Positions 54,701-64,000 of a stretch of DNA of 64,000 nt are shown one piece after another. Source of the DNA: Smallanthus sonchifolius (lineage: Eukaryota > Streptophyta > Magnoliopsida > Asterales > Asteraceae); contig CM042023.1 in the NCBI GenBank assembly GCA_023525975.1, forward strand, positions 20,819,501 through 20,883,500. The letters run 5' to 3'. The notes under the pieces are model-generated. The model was not told the origin of the DNA and searched no databases. It worked only from the letters and a program-made list of their open reading frames with translations. Every line of letters begins with the position of its first letter. The first letter of the stretch is position 1. Both the position numbers and the translations under genes were made by a program.

Positions 54701-55870
54701 ATGATTGTTCTATTGATGCTTGTTCTGTTTGTCCTAAGGCTAGACATCACAAACTGCCCTTTGCTTCTAGTAGTATATCTAGTTCTCAAATGTTTGATCT
54801 TATTCATATTGATACGTGGGGACCGTATCGATCTACTACATATGATGGATATAAATATTTTCTTACCATTGTTGATGATTTTACTAGAACTACTTGGACT
54901 CATATTTTGACAACTAAAGGTAATGCCTTTAATATTCTTCAAGCGTTCATTGAGATGGTTGAGACTCAGTTTAGTATCAAAGTGAAGCGTGTTCGATCTG
55001 ATAATGCTTTTAAACTTGGTTCGGGTGTTCATCATGCCAAGTATTTTAAACAAAAGGGTATTATTCATCAAAGTACTTGTCTTGGAGTTCCTCAACATAA
55101 TGGGGTGGTGGAACGGAAAAATAAGCATCTTCTCGAAACTGCCTATGCTCTTATGTTTCAATCCAAGTTGGCAATAACGTTTTGGGGTGAATGTGTTCTT
55201 ACTGCTACTCATTTGATTAATATTTTCCCCACACAGGTTATCAAGGGCAAATATCCTTCTGAGATGCTTTTTGGTAAAGCTCCATCATACACCTACCTTC
55301 GTACTTTTGGGTGTTTATGTTATGCTTCTACTTCTACACCCGGAAGAGATAAATTTCAGCCCAGAGCTCAAGCTTGTATTTGGATATCCTTTTGGAAAGA
55401 AAGGTTACAAGCTTTATAATCTTTACACAAAACATGTTCTTGTTTCTCGGGATGTGACTTTTCTTGAGCACATTTACCCTTCTTTACATTCATTAGATCC
55501 TTCTTCTTTATTCCCTTCTCTAAATGATCTGTTTGAGGAGACAGATCTAGCAGTTGTTCCTTCATCTTTTTCGGTTGCTCCTGAAGTTGATTCTTCTTCT
55601 CCTCCTCCTGTTTCTCATGTCCCTCCTCCACATCCGGAGCTCAGGAGATCATCTCGTTCTTCTGTTCCTTCTTCGCATCTGCAGGATTATGTTTGTAATT
55701 CTGCTTCTTCTGTTGATTCATCTTGCTTTCATACTTTGTCGAGTGCCTGCCAAGCTTCTCATTTTGTTAATCTTGCTGATCTTTCTCCTGATTCTCAGCA
55801 ACTCCTTAATCTTGATTCTGTTCAGGAACCTTCTTCTTATCAGGAGGTTGCTAAGCATCCTGCTTGGCAA
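54693..55870 (+). pseudogene. copia integrase
   Basis: The zinc-module end CSVCPKARHHKLPF leads to the core: IDTWGP, VRSDNAF (Gly of DNG changed to Ala) and PQHNGVVERKN. ECVLTATHLIN and the GCLCYAS block follow. A frameshift near 55378 precedes GYPFGKKGYKLYNL and a Ser/Pro-rich linker. A TAG at 55871-55873 ends the frame. Confidence 0.9.
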
Positions 55871-55873
55871 TAG

Positions 55874-56850
55874 GCTATGACTAAGGAGTTTAATGCCTTG
55901 GAATGTAATCAACTTGGGAGGTTATGCATTTACCTAAGGGTAAAAAGGCTATTAAGTGCAAATGGGTATATAAAGTCAAGTATAATGCTGATGGCACGGT
56001 TGAACGTTGCAAAGCCCGTTTGGTTGTTCGTGGTGATACTCAGAAAGTCGAGATTGATTATAATGAGTCTTTCTCTCCTGTCGTTAAAATGACTACTATT
56101 CGCAGTCTTATTGCTGTTGCCACTAAACGTCATTGGGGTTTATATCAATTGGATGTCAATAATGCTTTCTTACATGGGGATCTTGATGAAGACATTTATA
56201 TGCTTCCTCCTCCTAGAATGCCATTATCTTCTCCTAATCATGTTCTTAAACTCAAGAAGTCTCTTTATGGCTTGAAGCAAGCTTCAAGGCAGTGTCATTG
56301 AAAGCTTTCTAATGCTCTTAACACCAAAGGCTATATGCGCTCTCCCAATGATTATTCTTTGTTTTCTAAGACGATTGGAGATTCTGTTGTTCATGTGGCT
56401 GTTTATGTTGATGACATTCTCCTTACTCGTAATAATGAACATGAGATGTCTGCTTTGAAGGCTCTTTTACATTCCATGTTTCAGATCAAGGATCTTGGTA
56501 GTCTTAACTATTTTCTGGGCATTGAGGTTCTCAAATCTCCTTCTGGTCTTATTATGACGAAACGAAAGTTTGCGAAGGATTTACTGACTGAGTTTCCTAC
56601 ATACGATGTTTCTTCTGTTTCGTCTCCTTCGCTAATGAAGGTCAAGTTCTTGATGATCCTTTGGCCTATCATCGTCTTGTTGGTAAACTCAACTATCTCA
56701 CTCATACTGCCTGATCTTGCTTTTACGGTTCAGTTTCTCAGCCAGTTTATGAGTGATCCTTGTGTTCCTCATTGGGATGCGGCGTGGCATACTCTTCGTT
56801 ATGTCAAAGGCACTTGTTCTCAAGGGTTGTTCTTTAATGATGAACCTGAT
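55874..56850 (+). pseudogene. copia reverse transcriptase
   Basis: After a small deletion near 55912 the frame gives KCKWVYKVKYNADGTVERCK, YQLDVNNAFLHGDLDEDIY and SLYGLKQASRQ. A TGA (56299-56301) follows, then VYVDDILLTRN (catalytic Asp pair at about 56407-56418), IKDLGSLNYFLGIEV, and a shift near 56635-56700 in the region of the LNYLTHTRPDL-like block. Confidence 0.9.
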
Positions 56851-57331
56851 ATGTCTTTGTCTGCTTATTGTGATTCTGATTGGGTAGCTTGCCCTAATAC
56901 TCGGCGTTCTGTCAGTGGCTACTTCATTTCTCTTGAGGGGCAGTCCTATTTCTTGGAAATCCAAGAAGCAAGCTACTGTTTCTTTTAGCTCTGCTGAGGC
57001 TGAATATCGATCTCTCCGTCGTGTCACACAGGAACTTGTTTGGTTGACTTGGTTATTTGTGGAGTTTAGGCTTGACAATCTTACTCCCGTTCCTCTTAAA
57101 TGTGATAGTCAGGCGGCCATTCATATTGCTAAGAATCCAGCTTTTCATGAGCGAACTAAGTATATCGAGTTTGATTGTCATTTTGTCTGTGAGAAGCTTC
57201 AAGCCGGTTTGATTTTGCTTTCTCACACACGGACTTCTGATCAACTTGCAGATTTATTCACTAAGAGTCTGGCTGGTCAACCGCATTCTGATTTCATTTC
57301 CATGTTAGGGTTGTATAAGCCTCCAACTTGA
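56851..57331 (+). pseudogene. copia RNase H
   Basis: SAYCDSDWVACPNTRRSVSG, then after a one-base shift near 56943 PISWKSKKQATVSFSSAEAEYRSL, VPLKCDSQAAIHIAKNPAFHERTKYIE and ADLFTKSLAG to a stop at 57329. The catalytic D, E, D residues are all present. Confidence 0.9.
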
Positions 57332-57337
57332 GGGGGG

Positions 57338-57554
57338 TGTTAGCGAACTTAAGAAGGGGCGAACATAACATGTTCTCCTAGTTCAGTTGGTTTTTTGTTA
57401 AGCTTTATTTTCATTGTATATAAATAGATCTTTGTAATTATTATTTGGATTATCAATCAAATGTCACTCATTTTACCCCAATCATTCTCTCTAAATTTTT
57501 TTCTCTCGTTTATCATTCTCGCTTGTTTTAGCGTTAAATCTCGATATCATAACA
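57338..57554 (+). repeat. 3' LTR of the 4.6-kb copia
   Basis: 217 bp, TGTTAGCGAA to CATAACA, with a few substitutions relative to the 5' LTR, followed by the duplication TATTA. Confidence 0.93.
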
Positions 57555-57559
57555 TATTA

Positions 57560-58430
57560 TTATTATTATTATTATAATATTATAGTTTTCTTATTTTTAT
57601 CTACGTTTTCATATATGTTTTATTCAAAATTGACCCGCGACAGATTTCGCAGGGTGAATACCAGTGTACAGGTCGTCGAATCCGAGGCTCACAAATTTTA
57701 ACAACCTCACCATAACGCATGGGTTTCCAAACCTCGTACATGCTTATTAGTTATTAGTTTTGTTAGATCTAATTTTATAAAAATATCAACTTTTTAAAAT
57801 AATCGTACTCAGTAATGTCTTTCGATTTGGTAATCTAACTTTTTTTTAAAAAACAATTTTTTTTAATCCTAAATACTACTACATAGACATGCATTTGCGT
57901 GATTTGAACCTATACAATTTTTGTGAGAGTAATCATCAATTCTACTAGATCATAAGGCCATGGACGGTAATTAACTAATTATATATATATATATATACAC
58001 ACACATATATATATATATATATATATTAAATATGAGAACGTGTTAATTTGATTAGATAATGATTGTTAAAGTTGTGGCATATATGGTGTTCTAGTTTTGT
58101 CTTTTAAATATTTTTTTGTCCTTATGTTATCCTTTTAATTTTAATTTTCTTTTAACTTATTTTAAAAATGATTTAAAATACACGTTTTACATTTTATTTA
58201 TATTCTTGCCTTTTTTTTTGTCACACACCGAGACCACGATCCGTTTTGTTGGATTTACTAATCACACAACAAAAGATTTTATTATACTACATAGTTTGCA
58301 TTACAATTTAAAACTTTTCAAAAGTGAACTCTAGCCTAGGATGTCCTACTATCCTTATAAGATAGCCTAAAGATGCCCTCAATGCCAACTATGACTCACC
58401 CCTAAATGCCAACTATGATTCATCGTGAAC
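57560..58430. other. Unassigned AT-rich interval with microsatellites
   Basis: A (TTA)n run at 57555-57586 and a (TA)n/(CA)n run at 57980-58026. No gene or terminal repeat was recognised. Confidence 0.6.
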
Positions 58431-58434
58431 CACG

Positions 58435-58733
58435 TGTTAAACTGGGACTCCAAGAACACAGATGTTGATCAACTTGATTGACTCTTTTTCATTAATAAAC
58501 TTGCAAATTACAATTGATTTATATAGGTATGCAATCCTATTCTAATCATAACCGGAAACAAAGAAAACAAATTCTACTTGAACGCTAATTCTATTCTGAC
58601 CGACCCAACAAAATTGACTTATGGCTAATTACTATTTAGACCCTGAACTTTGTGATCTCCTCCAAACCACCCATCCGAGATCAACCGTTCCTCCCTAAGC
58701 ATCCAATACTTACTCGGTGTTGATACTTTCACA
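58435..58733 (-). repeat. 3' LTR of the minus-strand copia
   Basis: In the element's sense it runs TGTGAAAGTATCAACACC to CCCAGTTTAACA. It matches 63078-63375 closely. Confidence 0.92.
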
Positions 58734-58739
58734 CTCCCT

Positions 58740-59333
58740 CTCAATACCGAGTCGCTTTATTCCAATAAGTGAGCACATCTGGTCAAGCTTCACTTTGGTC
58801 ATTCCCTTGGTTAACATATCAGCCAACTGCACTTGGGTATCCACATATATTAACTCGATCTCTCCCTTAAGCACTTTCTCTCGTACAAAATGGTAGTGCA
58901 CTTCAATATGTTTGGTTCGTGCATGAAATGTTGGGTTTTCTGCTAACTGGATTGCTGACTTGTTGTCACACATTAACTTAACCTTGTAGTCAACGTTTTG
59001 GTTTAGCTCGCTCATTAATCGGACTAACCACACCAGTTCTTGGGCTGCTACTGCTGATGCTCGATATTCAACTTCAGTGGTGGACAGAGACACAGTTGGT
59101 TGTCTCTTGCTACACCACGGCACTGCACCAGACCCGATTAGAAACACATACCCGGTTATGGATCGACGAGAGCTTGGGTCACCTGCATAATCTGCATCAC
59201 AATACCCATGTAGCTCAACTTCTTGCTCCCTCTTGAACTTTACTCCAAGTCCAATGGTTCCCTTTATGTACCTGAGTACTCTATGGGCTGCATACAGGTG
59301 AGGTCTTCTCGGCTTTTGCATATAATGGCTCAA
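58740..59333 (-). pseudogene. copia RNase H (minus-strand element)
   Basis: A 200-codon frame without stops: YIKGTIGLGVKFKRE, GYCDADYAGDPSSRRSITG, PWCSKRQPTVSLSTTEVEYRA, LMCDNKSAIQLAENPTFHARTKHIEVHYHFVREKV and LADMLTKGM. Catalytic D, E, D are present. A frameshift at about 59330 separates it from reverse transcriptase. Confidence 0.9.
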
Positions 59334-60586
59334 GACTCCAACAACAAATGCAATGTCAGCCTTGTTAAAGTCAAACAGATGAGACTTCCCATGATTTTTC
59401 TATACTCCGTCTGATTGTCGACTTCCTTTCCATCATTCGGATACAACTTGACATTAACATCTACTGGGGTAACCGCGGGTTTAGCATCCCACATATCAAA
59501 CTTGACTAGCATATCAGCCGTATACTTCTGTTGGTGTAGAACTATGCTTTCCTTCCCATAACTGAGCTCTAAACCAAGAAAATGCTTTAATATCCCCAAG
59601 TCTTTCATTCTGAATCTTTCATTCAAGTTTTCCTTGAGTTGAGATATATCATCTACTAGATCACCTGTGATGATTAGGTCATCTACATAGACTAGTACAA
59701 CTGCCACCTTAGTTCCTTTAATTTTCACGAACAAGCTTGCGTATGCTGTTGTTCCCACAAAGTTATTGTGTTCAAGGAACTCTGGGATTTTCCCATACAA
59801 TGCTCTTGGGGATTGCTTTAGCCCATACAAGGCCTTCTTTAGCTTGCATACATACCCGGGTCATGCTTTATCTTCAAAACCTGCCGGTTGATCCATATAG
59901 ATTGCTCGGTCTAGATCTCCATATAGGAAGGCGTTGTTTACATCCATTTGTCATAACGCCCACCCCTTACTAGCCGCGAGAGCTATAAGTACCCGGACTG
60001 TTGTTAGCTTATCCACTGGACTAAATATTTTGTCATAGTCCAAACCATACTCTTGAGTGAACCCCCTCGTGACCAACCGGGCTTTGAACCGCTCCATTGA
60101 CCCATCGGCTCTTCTCTTAACCTTGTATACCCATTTGCATGATACAGGTCTGGCGTCTTCCGGTTTGGGGACAAACTCCCAAGTCTGATTTTGTATCAAG
60201 GCTGAAATCTCGATTTTCATTGCTTCAACCCATTCTGTTTTATCACAGGCTTCGAAATATGAACTCAGTTCCAGAGTTACCTCTTTTGTTACAGCCATGC
60301 TGGCTGTTGTTGTATTAGCAAACCTTGGATTCTGCCTTCGTTCACGGGTTGACCGTCGCAACGCAGGTGTTGGATTCGAGCTGGACGGCTGCTGATTTGG
60401 GGAAACTTCTTGGATAGATTCGAGCTGGAAAGATTCTGCTATAGGTTTTGGTTCTTCATATGTTGTAAATTCAAGGCTAACACTTGAATATTCTAGTTGT
60501 TCTTTTAGGCTTGCTGTATCAGGTAGTAACTGATTTTCAGGGGACCACCATGATGAATTTTCATCAAATACCGCATGTCGAGACAT
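59330..60586 (-). pseudogene. copia reverse transcriptase (minus-strand element)
   Basis: EWVEAMKIEISALIQNQTWEFV, SCKWVYKVKRRADGSMERFK and FSPVDKLTTVRVLIALAA, then a TGA at about 59951. It continues as QMDVNNAFLYGDLDRAIYMD, ALYGLKQSPRALY, VYVDDLIITGD (catalytic, about 59681-59713) and MKDLGILKHFLGLEL. Confidence 0.9.
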
Positions 60587-60589
60587 GTG

Positions 60590-61855
60590 ACACTTGCTTG
60601 TGGTTGGTTCACAACACTTCCACCCTTTTCGTTCTTCGTTATAGCCGATAAATATGCACCGAACCGCCTTCTTGTCTAGCTTTTTCCTTCAGTGACTTGG
60701 AACGAACACATAACATACACACCCAAATACCCTTAGGTGATTTACATTGGGTTTCTTGTTAAACATTAGCTTGAACGGTGATTTGTATTTCAAACCTTGT
60801 TGAGGAGTGCGATTTATCACATAGGTGGCTGTCTTCATCGATTCTGCCTAATAATGCCCCGGGATGTTTTTACTATGCATCCAACATCCTGAGACTTCGG
60901 TTAAGTGTCTGTTCTTTCGTTCTGACACGCTGTTTTGCTGTGGCGTGTTGGGACAAGTGAGATGTCTACCAATTTGGCACCTCTGTAAGTACTCGGTAAA
61001 TTTCTTACTCGTGTACTCTCCACCGTTATCAGATCGTAGCAGTTTAATTCTATTTCCGGTTATACGTTCGACCTGTACACGGAATTCTTTGAATTTCTCC
61101 AGAGCTTCACTTTTCTGTTTCATGAAAAACACCCGAAGATATCGTGAGTAGTCATCAATGAACGTGATTAAGTATACCATACCGCTAAGTGACTTGTGTT
61201 TCATCGGGCCACACACGTCTGTATGAACCAAGACGAGTGGTTTGTGGGTCTTGTAGCTAGCCTTGTCGAACGGTAATTGATGTGCCTTACCAAATTGGCT
61301 ACCGGGACACACCTCTTCTTGGTCAACTTCTAACTTGGGCAAGCCGACTACCAACTGTTTTTCCACCATAAGCCCGAGCTTATCATATCCTACGTGCCCG
61401 AGTCTTTGGTGCCAAAGATCTGCAGTCTGATTACTTTTAGTCTTTTCTATGTAGGCTGATTCTGCCGACAATACGTACACCATCTCCTTTCTTCTTCCCT
61501 TTAGCACAGGAATAGAGGATGTTTCAAATTGATCATATACCCTCACATCATTTGGCCCAAAAAGGACATACCGACCTGCATCAGTCATTTGAGGGACTGA
61601 TATCCGTTTTTTTTTCATGCTTAGTACTTGGTAAACATCCTTTAACACGAGGTCCTTCTTATCTCCATTTGAGGGAAACACAACATCGCCTATGTTGGAT
61701 ATGTTGTGTTTCGAGTTATCGGCAATCACCACGATTCTATTACCCATATATTTAGTAGGGTTGGATAACTTATCTTTCTCCCCGGTCATGTGATTCGAGC
61801 ACCCGGAGTCCACGATCCATTCTTCTAGGTTGTTGGTTCATGATTCAACTGTGGT
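60590..61855 (-). pseudogene. copia protease, pre-integrase and integrase (minus-strand element)
   Basis: WIVDSGCSNHMTGEKDKL starts the protease (DSG active site). LWHQRLGHVGYDKLGLM and the zinc-binding segment follow, but CPGSQFGKAHQ has lost the second Cys of CxxC. The core has HTDVCGP, LRSDNGGEYTS and PQQNSVSERKN (Gly-Val-Ala replaced by Ser-Val-Ser around the Glu block). A stop after NIPGHY (60848) cuts it. The tail GYNEERKGWKCC is in later frames. Confidence 0.88.
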
Positions 61856-61959
61856 GGTTAATGCATATACTTCCTGTTCTTGGGGAACATTTGCTTCTAC
61901 ATCCCAGCCATCTTCGACCCTGGCTTGGTTACCTTCTTCGTTCAGCTTTGATCGGAAGT

Positions 61960-62799
61960 CCTTGGCCATATGGCCCTTCCTGCCACAATTATATCACCTA
62001 TATGGAAAGCGCTTTGAGTTGGTTTTGGGCTTACTGCTTTCAGCTTGCTCTTCTTTCTCCGTGGGTTTTGCTTTGTTCCAACTTGATCTTTTATTACGTT
62101 CACTGCTTTGTTTCGAGTACTTTCTGGACTTGAACTTTCCCTTCCCCTTTTCAGCATACATAGCCGTCTCTTCCTTCTTTATTGCAACACCGGCCAACTT
62201 CTGTGCAAGGGCTTCTTGCCTTGTTAGCATGTTTTCAAATTCAATAAGGGTTGGCTGTGTTGGCTAGCCCTGAACTGTAGTAATAAAACCCCGGTATTCC
62301 GTCTTCAAGCCATGAATAATTATCCGTTTCATTCTAGCCTCTCCCACCCTGGACCGTGCATCGAGCTCGCCTATTTCTCGACACAGATTCTTAACTTTTC
62401 GAAAGTATTGCGAGATGGTGAGTTCTCCTTGTGAAACGGACATTAGTTCCCCTTCTAACATCTATAGGCGTGCGTCGTTTTTCTTTGAAAACAGCCTTGC
62501 AAACATATATCAGGCCTACTTAGGATATTCTACGTCTTGAAGGTGATCTAGCATGTCTTCCTCTACAGTGGTTTTGAGGATGAACATGGCTTTTCCTGTC
62601 TTAAGTTGCCACTTGTGAATTGATCCATTCACATTGTTCCTTGGTACCACTGTTTCTGCTCCGTTCACCACGTCCCAAAGATCCTGACCCTGTAGGTAGG
62701 ACTTCATACACATGGACCAGGTGGTGTAGTTGGTCTGATTCAGCTTTCGGATTCCTCCTACGACTTGAAACTCGGTCATGTTGGTTTCAGGACTGCAAT
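61960..62799 (-). pseudogene. copia Gag (minus-strand element)
   Basis: MTEFQVVGGIRKLNQTNYTTW at the minus-strand start near 62779 is a typical copia Gag opening, followed by SYLQGQDLWDVVNG. Stops lie near 62516, 62462 and 62264. The later frame has VSQGELTISQYFRKVKNLC, a basic KFKSRKYSKQ region and a ruined zinc knuckle near 61960-62000: the first Cys codon is TGA and the last Cys is Phe (*YNCGRKGHMAKDF). Confidence 0.85.
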
Positions 62800-63077
62800 T
62801 TGTAATCTCTCGGATATATCTTCGGCGGATACCGCTTCTGATTAGTTGTTTTTCCTGATCAAGTCTTTAATCGATCTGCTTCTCTAATCGATGCTTGGTT
62901 GGCTTGTTCGTCCTCCATGTTCGATTCTGTATCGCTAATCCTCAATTGGATTTCAACACTGCAGGAACGGGAATTTTCAATTGGAATTGCTTGCGTCTTC
63001 AGTCTCCTTCAACTGGATTGAATCAATTTATTCAATCGATCCTCCTATTGAAGCCGTGATTGTCTCTGATACCAGTT

Positions 63078-63375
63078 TGTTAAACTGGGACTCCAAGAAC
63101 ACAGATGTTGATCAACTTGATCGACTCTTTTCATTAATAAACTTGCAAATTACAATTGATTTATATAGGTAAGCAATCCTATTCTAATCATAACTGGAAA
63201 CAAAGAAAACGAATTCTACTTGAACGCTAATTCTAATATGACCGACTCAACAAAATTGACTTATGGCTAATCACTATTTAGACCCTGAACTTGGTGATCT
63301 CCTCCAAACCACCCCTCCAAGATCAACCGTACCTCCCTAAGCATCCAATACTTACTCGGTGTTGATACTTTCACA
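63078..63375 (-). repeat. 5' LTR of the minus-strand copia
   Basis: 298 bp, bounded on its inner side by GTT and the tRNA-Met primer site. Confidence 0.92.
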
Positions 63376-63380
63376 ACACG

Positions 63381-64000
63381 TACTAAAAACGGTTAGTTTA
63401 CGCTAGTGAAACCATAGTTAAAACTTTTAAACACTTATCTTATCAAGAATAATCATTTATATTTCTTAAAGCTCAAGTATAAATATCTATTAATGATATC
63501 AACTTGTCATAACTTACTCCCCAAATAATCATCATGTCAACCTCAAGAAAACCATACATTCACAAAACTATCTGTTAACCCATATGATCATACCATAGCC
63601 AAATCATACCCCATTCCCTTGGAAATTCGCCTAAATGAACTCAATCACGTGAATTTATTTATACAAACATATTTGTGTGGGATCCTTCTTATAAATTTGT
63701 TTATAGATACAAATTCATATATTAACCAATGTATACGAATTCATTAGTACAAGATTATTACATAAACTCTTTCACACGACCTTATCCAGACATACTTAAC
63801 CATATGAACACATCACCATATCTCAATTTCAATTATAAGGTCAACATACATGCACATAACCTCTAATAACCATTGTATATATACGAAACCAATTTCTTTA
63901 ACTTATATGATACCTTTCATAAATTATCACTACATACAGTGTTCCAGCACCCGCATCACGTCCATCATATGCACATAAAATCGATAAAATGACTGACATT
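63381..64000. other. Unassigned AT-rich right end
   Basis: No open frame of note, no repeat end and no recognised motif; it may be part of an LTR that continues outside the window. Confidence 0.5.

Larger units (their letters stand above)
52925..57554 (+). mobile_element. Full-length but disabled copia element
   Basis: LTRs 52925-53143 and 57338-57554 (219 and 217 bp), target duplications TATTA (52920-52924, 57555-57559), tRNA-Met primer site at 53144-53155 and polypurine tract TTGAGGGGGG just before the 3' LTR. The order is gag, protease, integrase, reverse transcriptase, RNase H. The LTRs are very similar by eye, so it is younger than the 26-kb copia. Stops and frameshifts block a full polyprotein. 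Confidence 0.93.
58435..63375 (-). mobile_element. Full-length but disabled copia element, minus strand
   Basis: LTRs at 63078-63375 (5') and 58435-58733 (3'), 298-299 bp. The tRNA-Met primer site is at 63061-63074 (minus) and the polypurine tract GAGAGGGAG is at about 58734-58742 (minus). Flanks CCACG (58430-58434) and ACACG (63376-63380) differ at one base, probably a decayed target duplication. The full copia order is present with stops. The LTRs differ by around ten bases by eye. Confidence 0.92.

Overview
The window is nuclear DNA of a flowering plant, most likely a eudicot. It is AT-rich, with GT-AG introns, Ty1/copia elements primed by initiator tRNA-Met, Athila-like elements with a tRNA-Asp-type primer site, a plant LINE with a DUF4283 ORF1, several Helitrons, and one plant cytochrome b561 gene. 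A large transposon-rich genome such as an Asteraceae would fit, but the sequence does not prove the family. Almost everything is transposable-element DNA in layers. The only gene that looks intact is the cytochrome b561 gene at 49.4-50.3 kb.

Layout. 1-2853: wreck of a copia polyprotein. 2854-5809: two Helitrons inserted end to end, the second carrying a myosin VIII exon. 6152-6516: possible solo copia LTR. 6870-7282: broken copy of cytochrome b561 exon 3, split by a SINE-like insert. 8444-9526: solo LTR with perfect 5-bp target duplications. 10.0-10.4 kb: Harbinger transposase remnant. 10698-12108: long-TIR Mutator-like foldback element.

12826-38967 is one copia element (target duplication TAACC) inflated to 26 kb in two ways. 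First, its gag zinc-knuckle/protease/pre-integrase segment is repeated 11 times in tandem (13.9-22.7 kb). Neighbouring copies are joined by about 90 bp of the element's own LTR end in antisense orientation. Second, its RNase H region is split (target duplication GCTAT) by an Athila-like non-autonomous element (24988-38330). The 3' LTR of that element was in turn hit by a LINE (29565-35050, 15-bp duplication) and a Helitron (35133-37383, A|T target). Removing both inserts restores a 1295-bp LTR against 1296 bp for its partner, so the order of events is readable.

39030-44898 is a rearranged LTR element whose two LTRs face each other as an inverted repeat about 1.1 kb per arm with a 20-bp centre. 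One arm was opened by a 3.57-kb solo LTR containing a 48-bp minisatellite. 45-49.3 kb holds dispersed repeats, a pseudogene of a Harbinger-associated NAM-C-terminal protein, and a hAT-like MITE with a CCA-rich microsatellite. Next comes the cytochrome b561 gene (four exons, four heme histidines). 50.5-52.9 kb carries small repeats. Two full-length but disabled copia elements follow at 52925-57554 (+) and 58435-63375 (-), and the window ends in unassigned AT-rich DNA.

The most unusual structure is the gag-protease array with antisense LTR-end linkers. Second is the head-to-head LTR palindrome, a possible hairpin RNA source. Differences were judged by eye; no alignments or searches were run.
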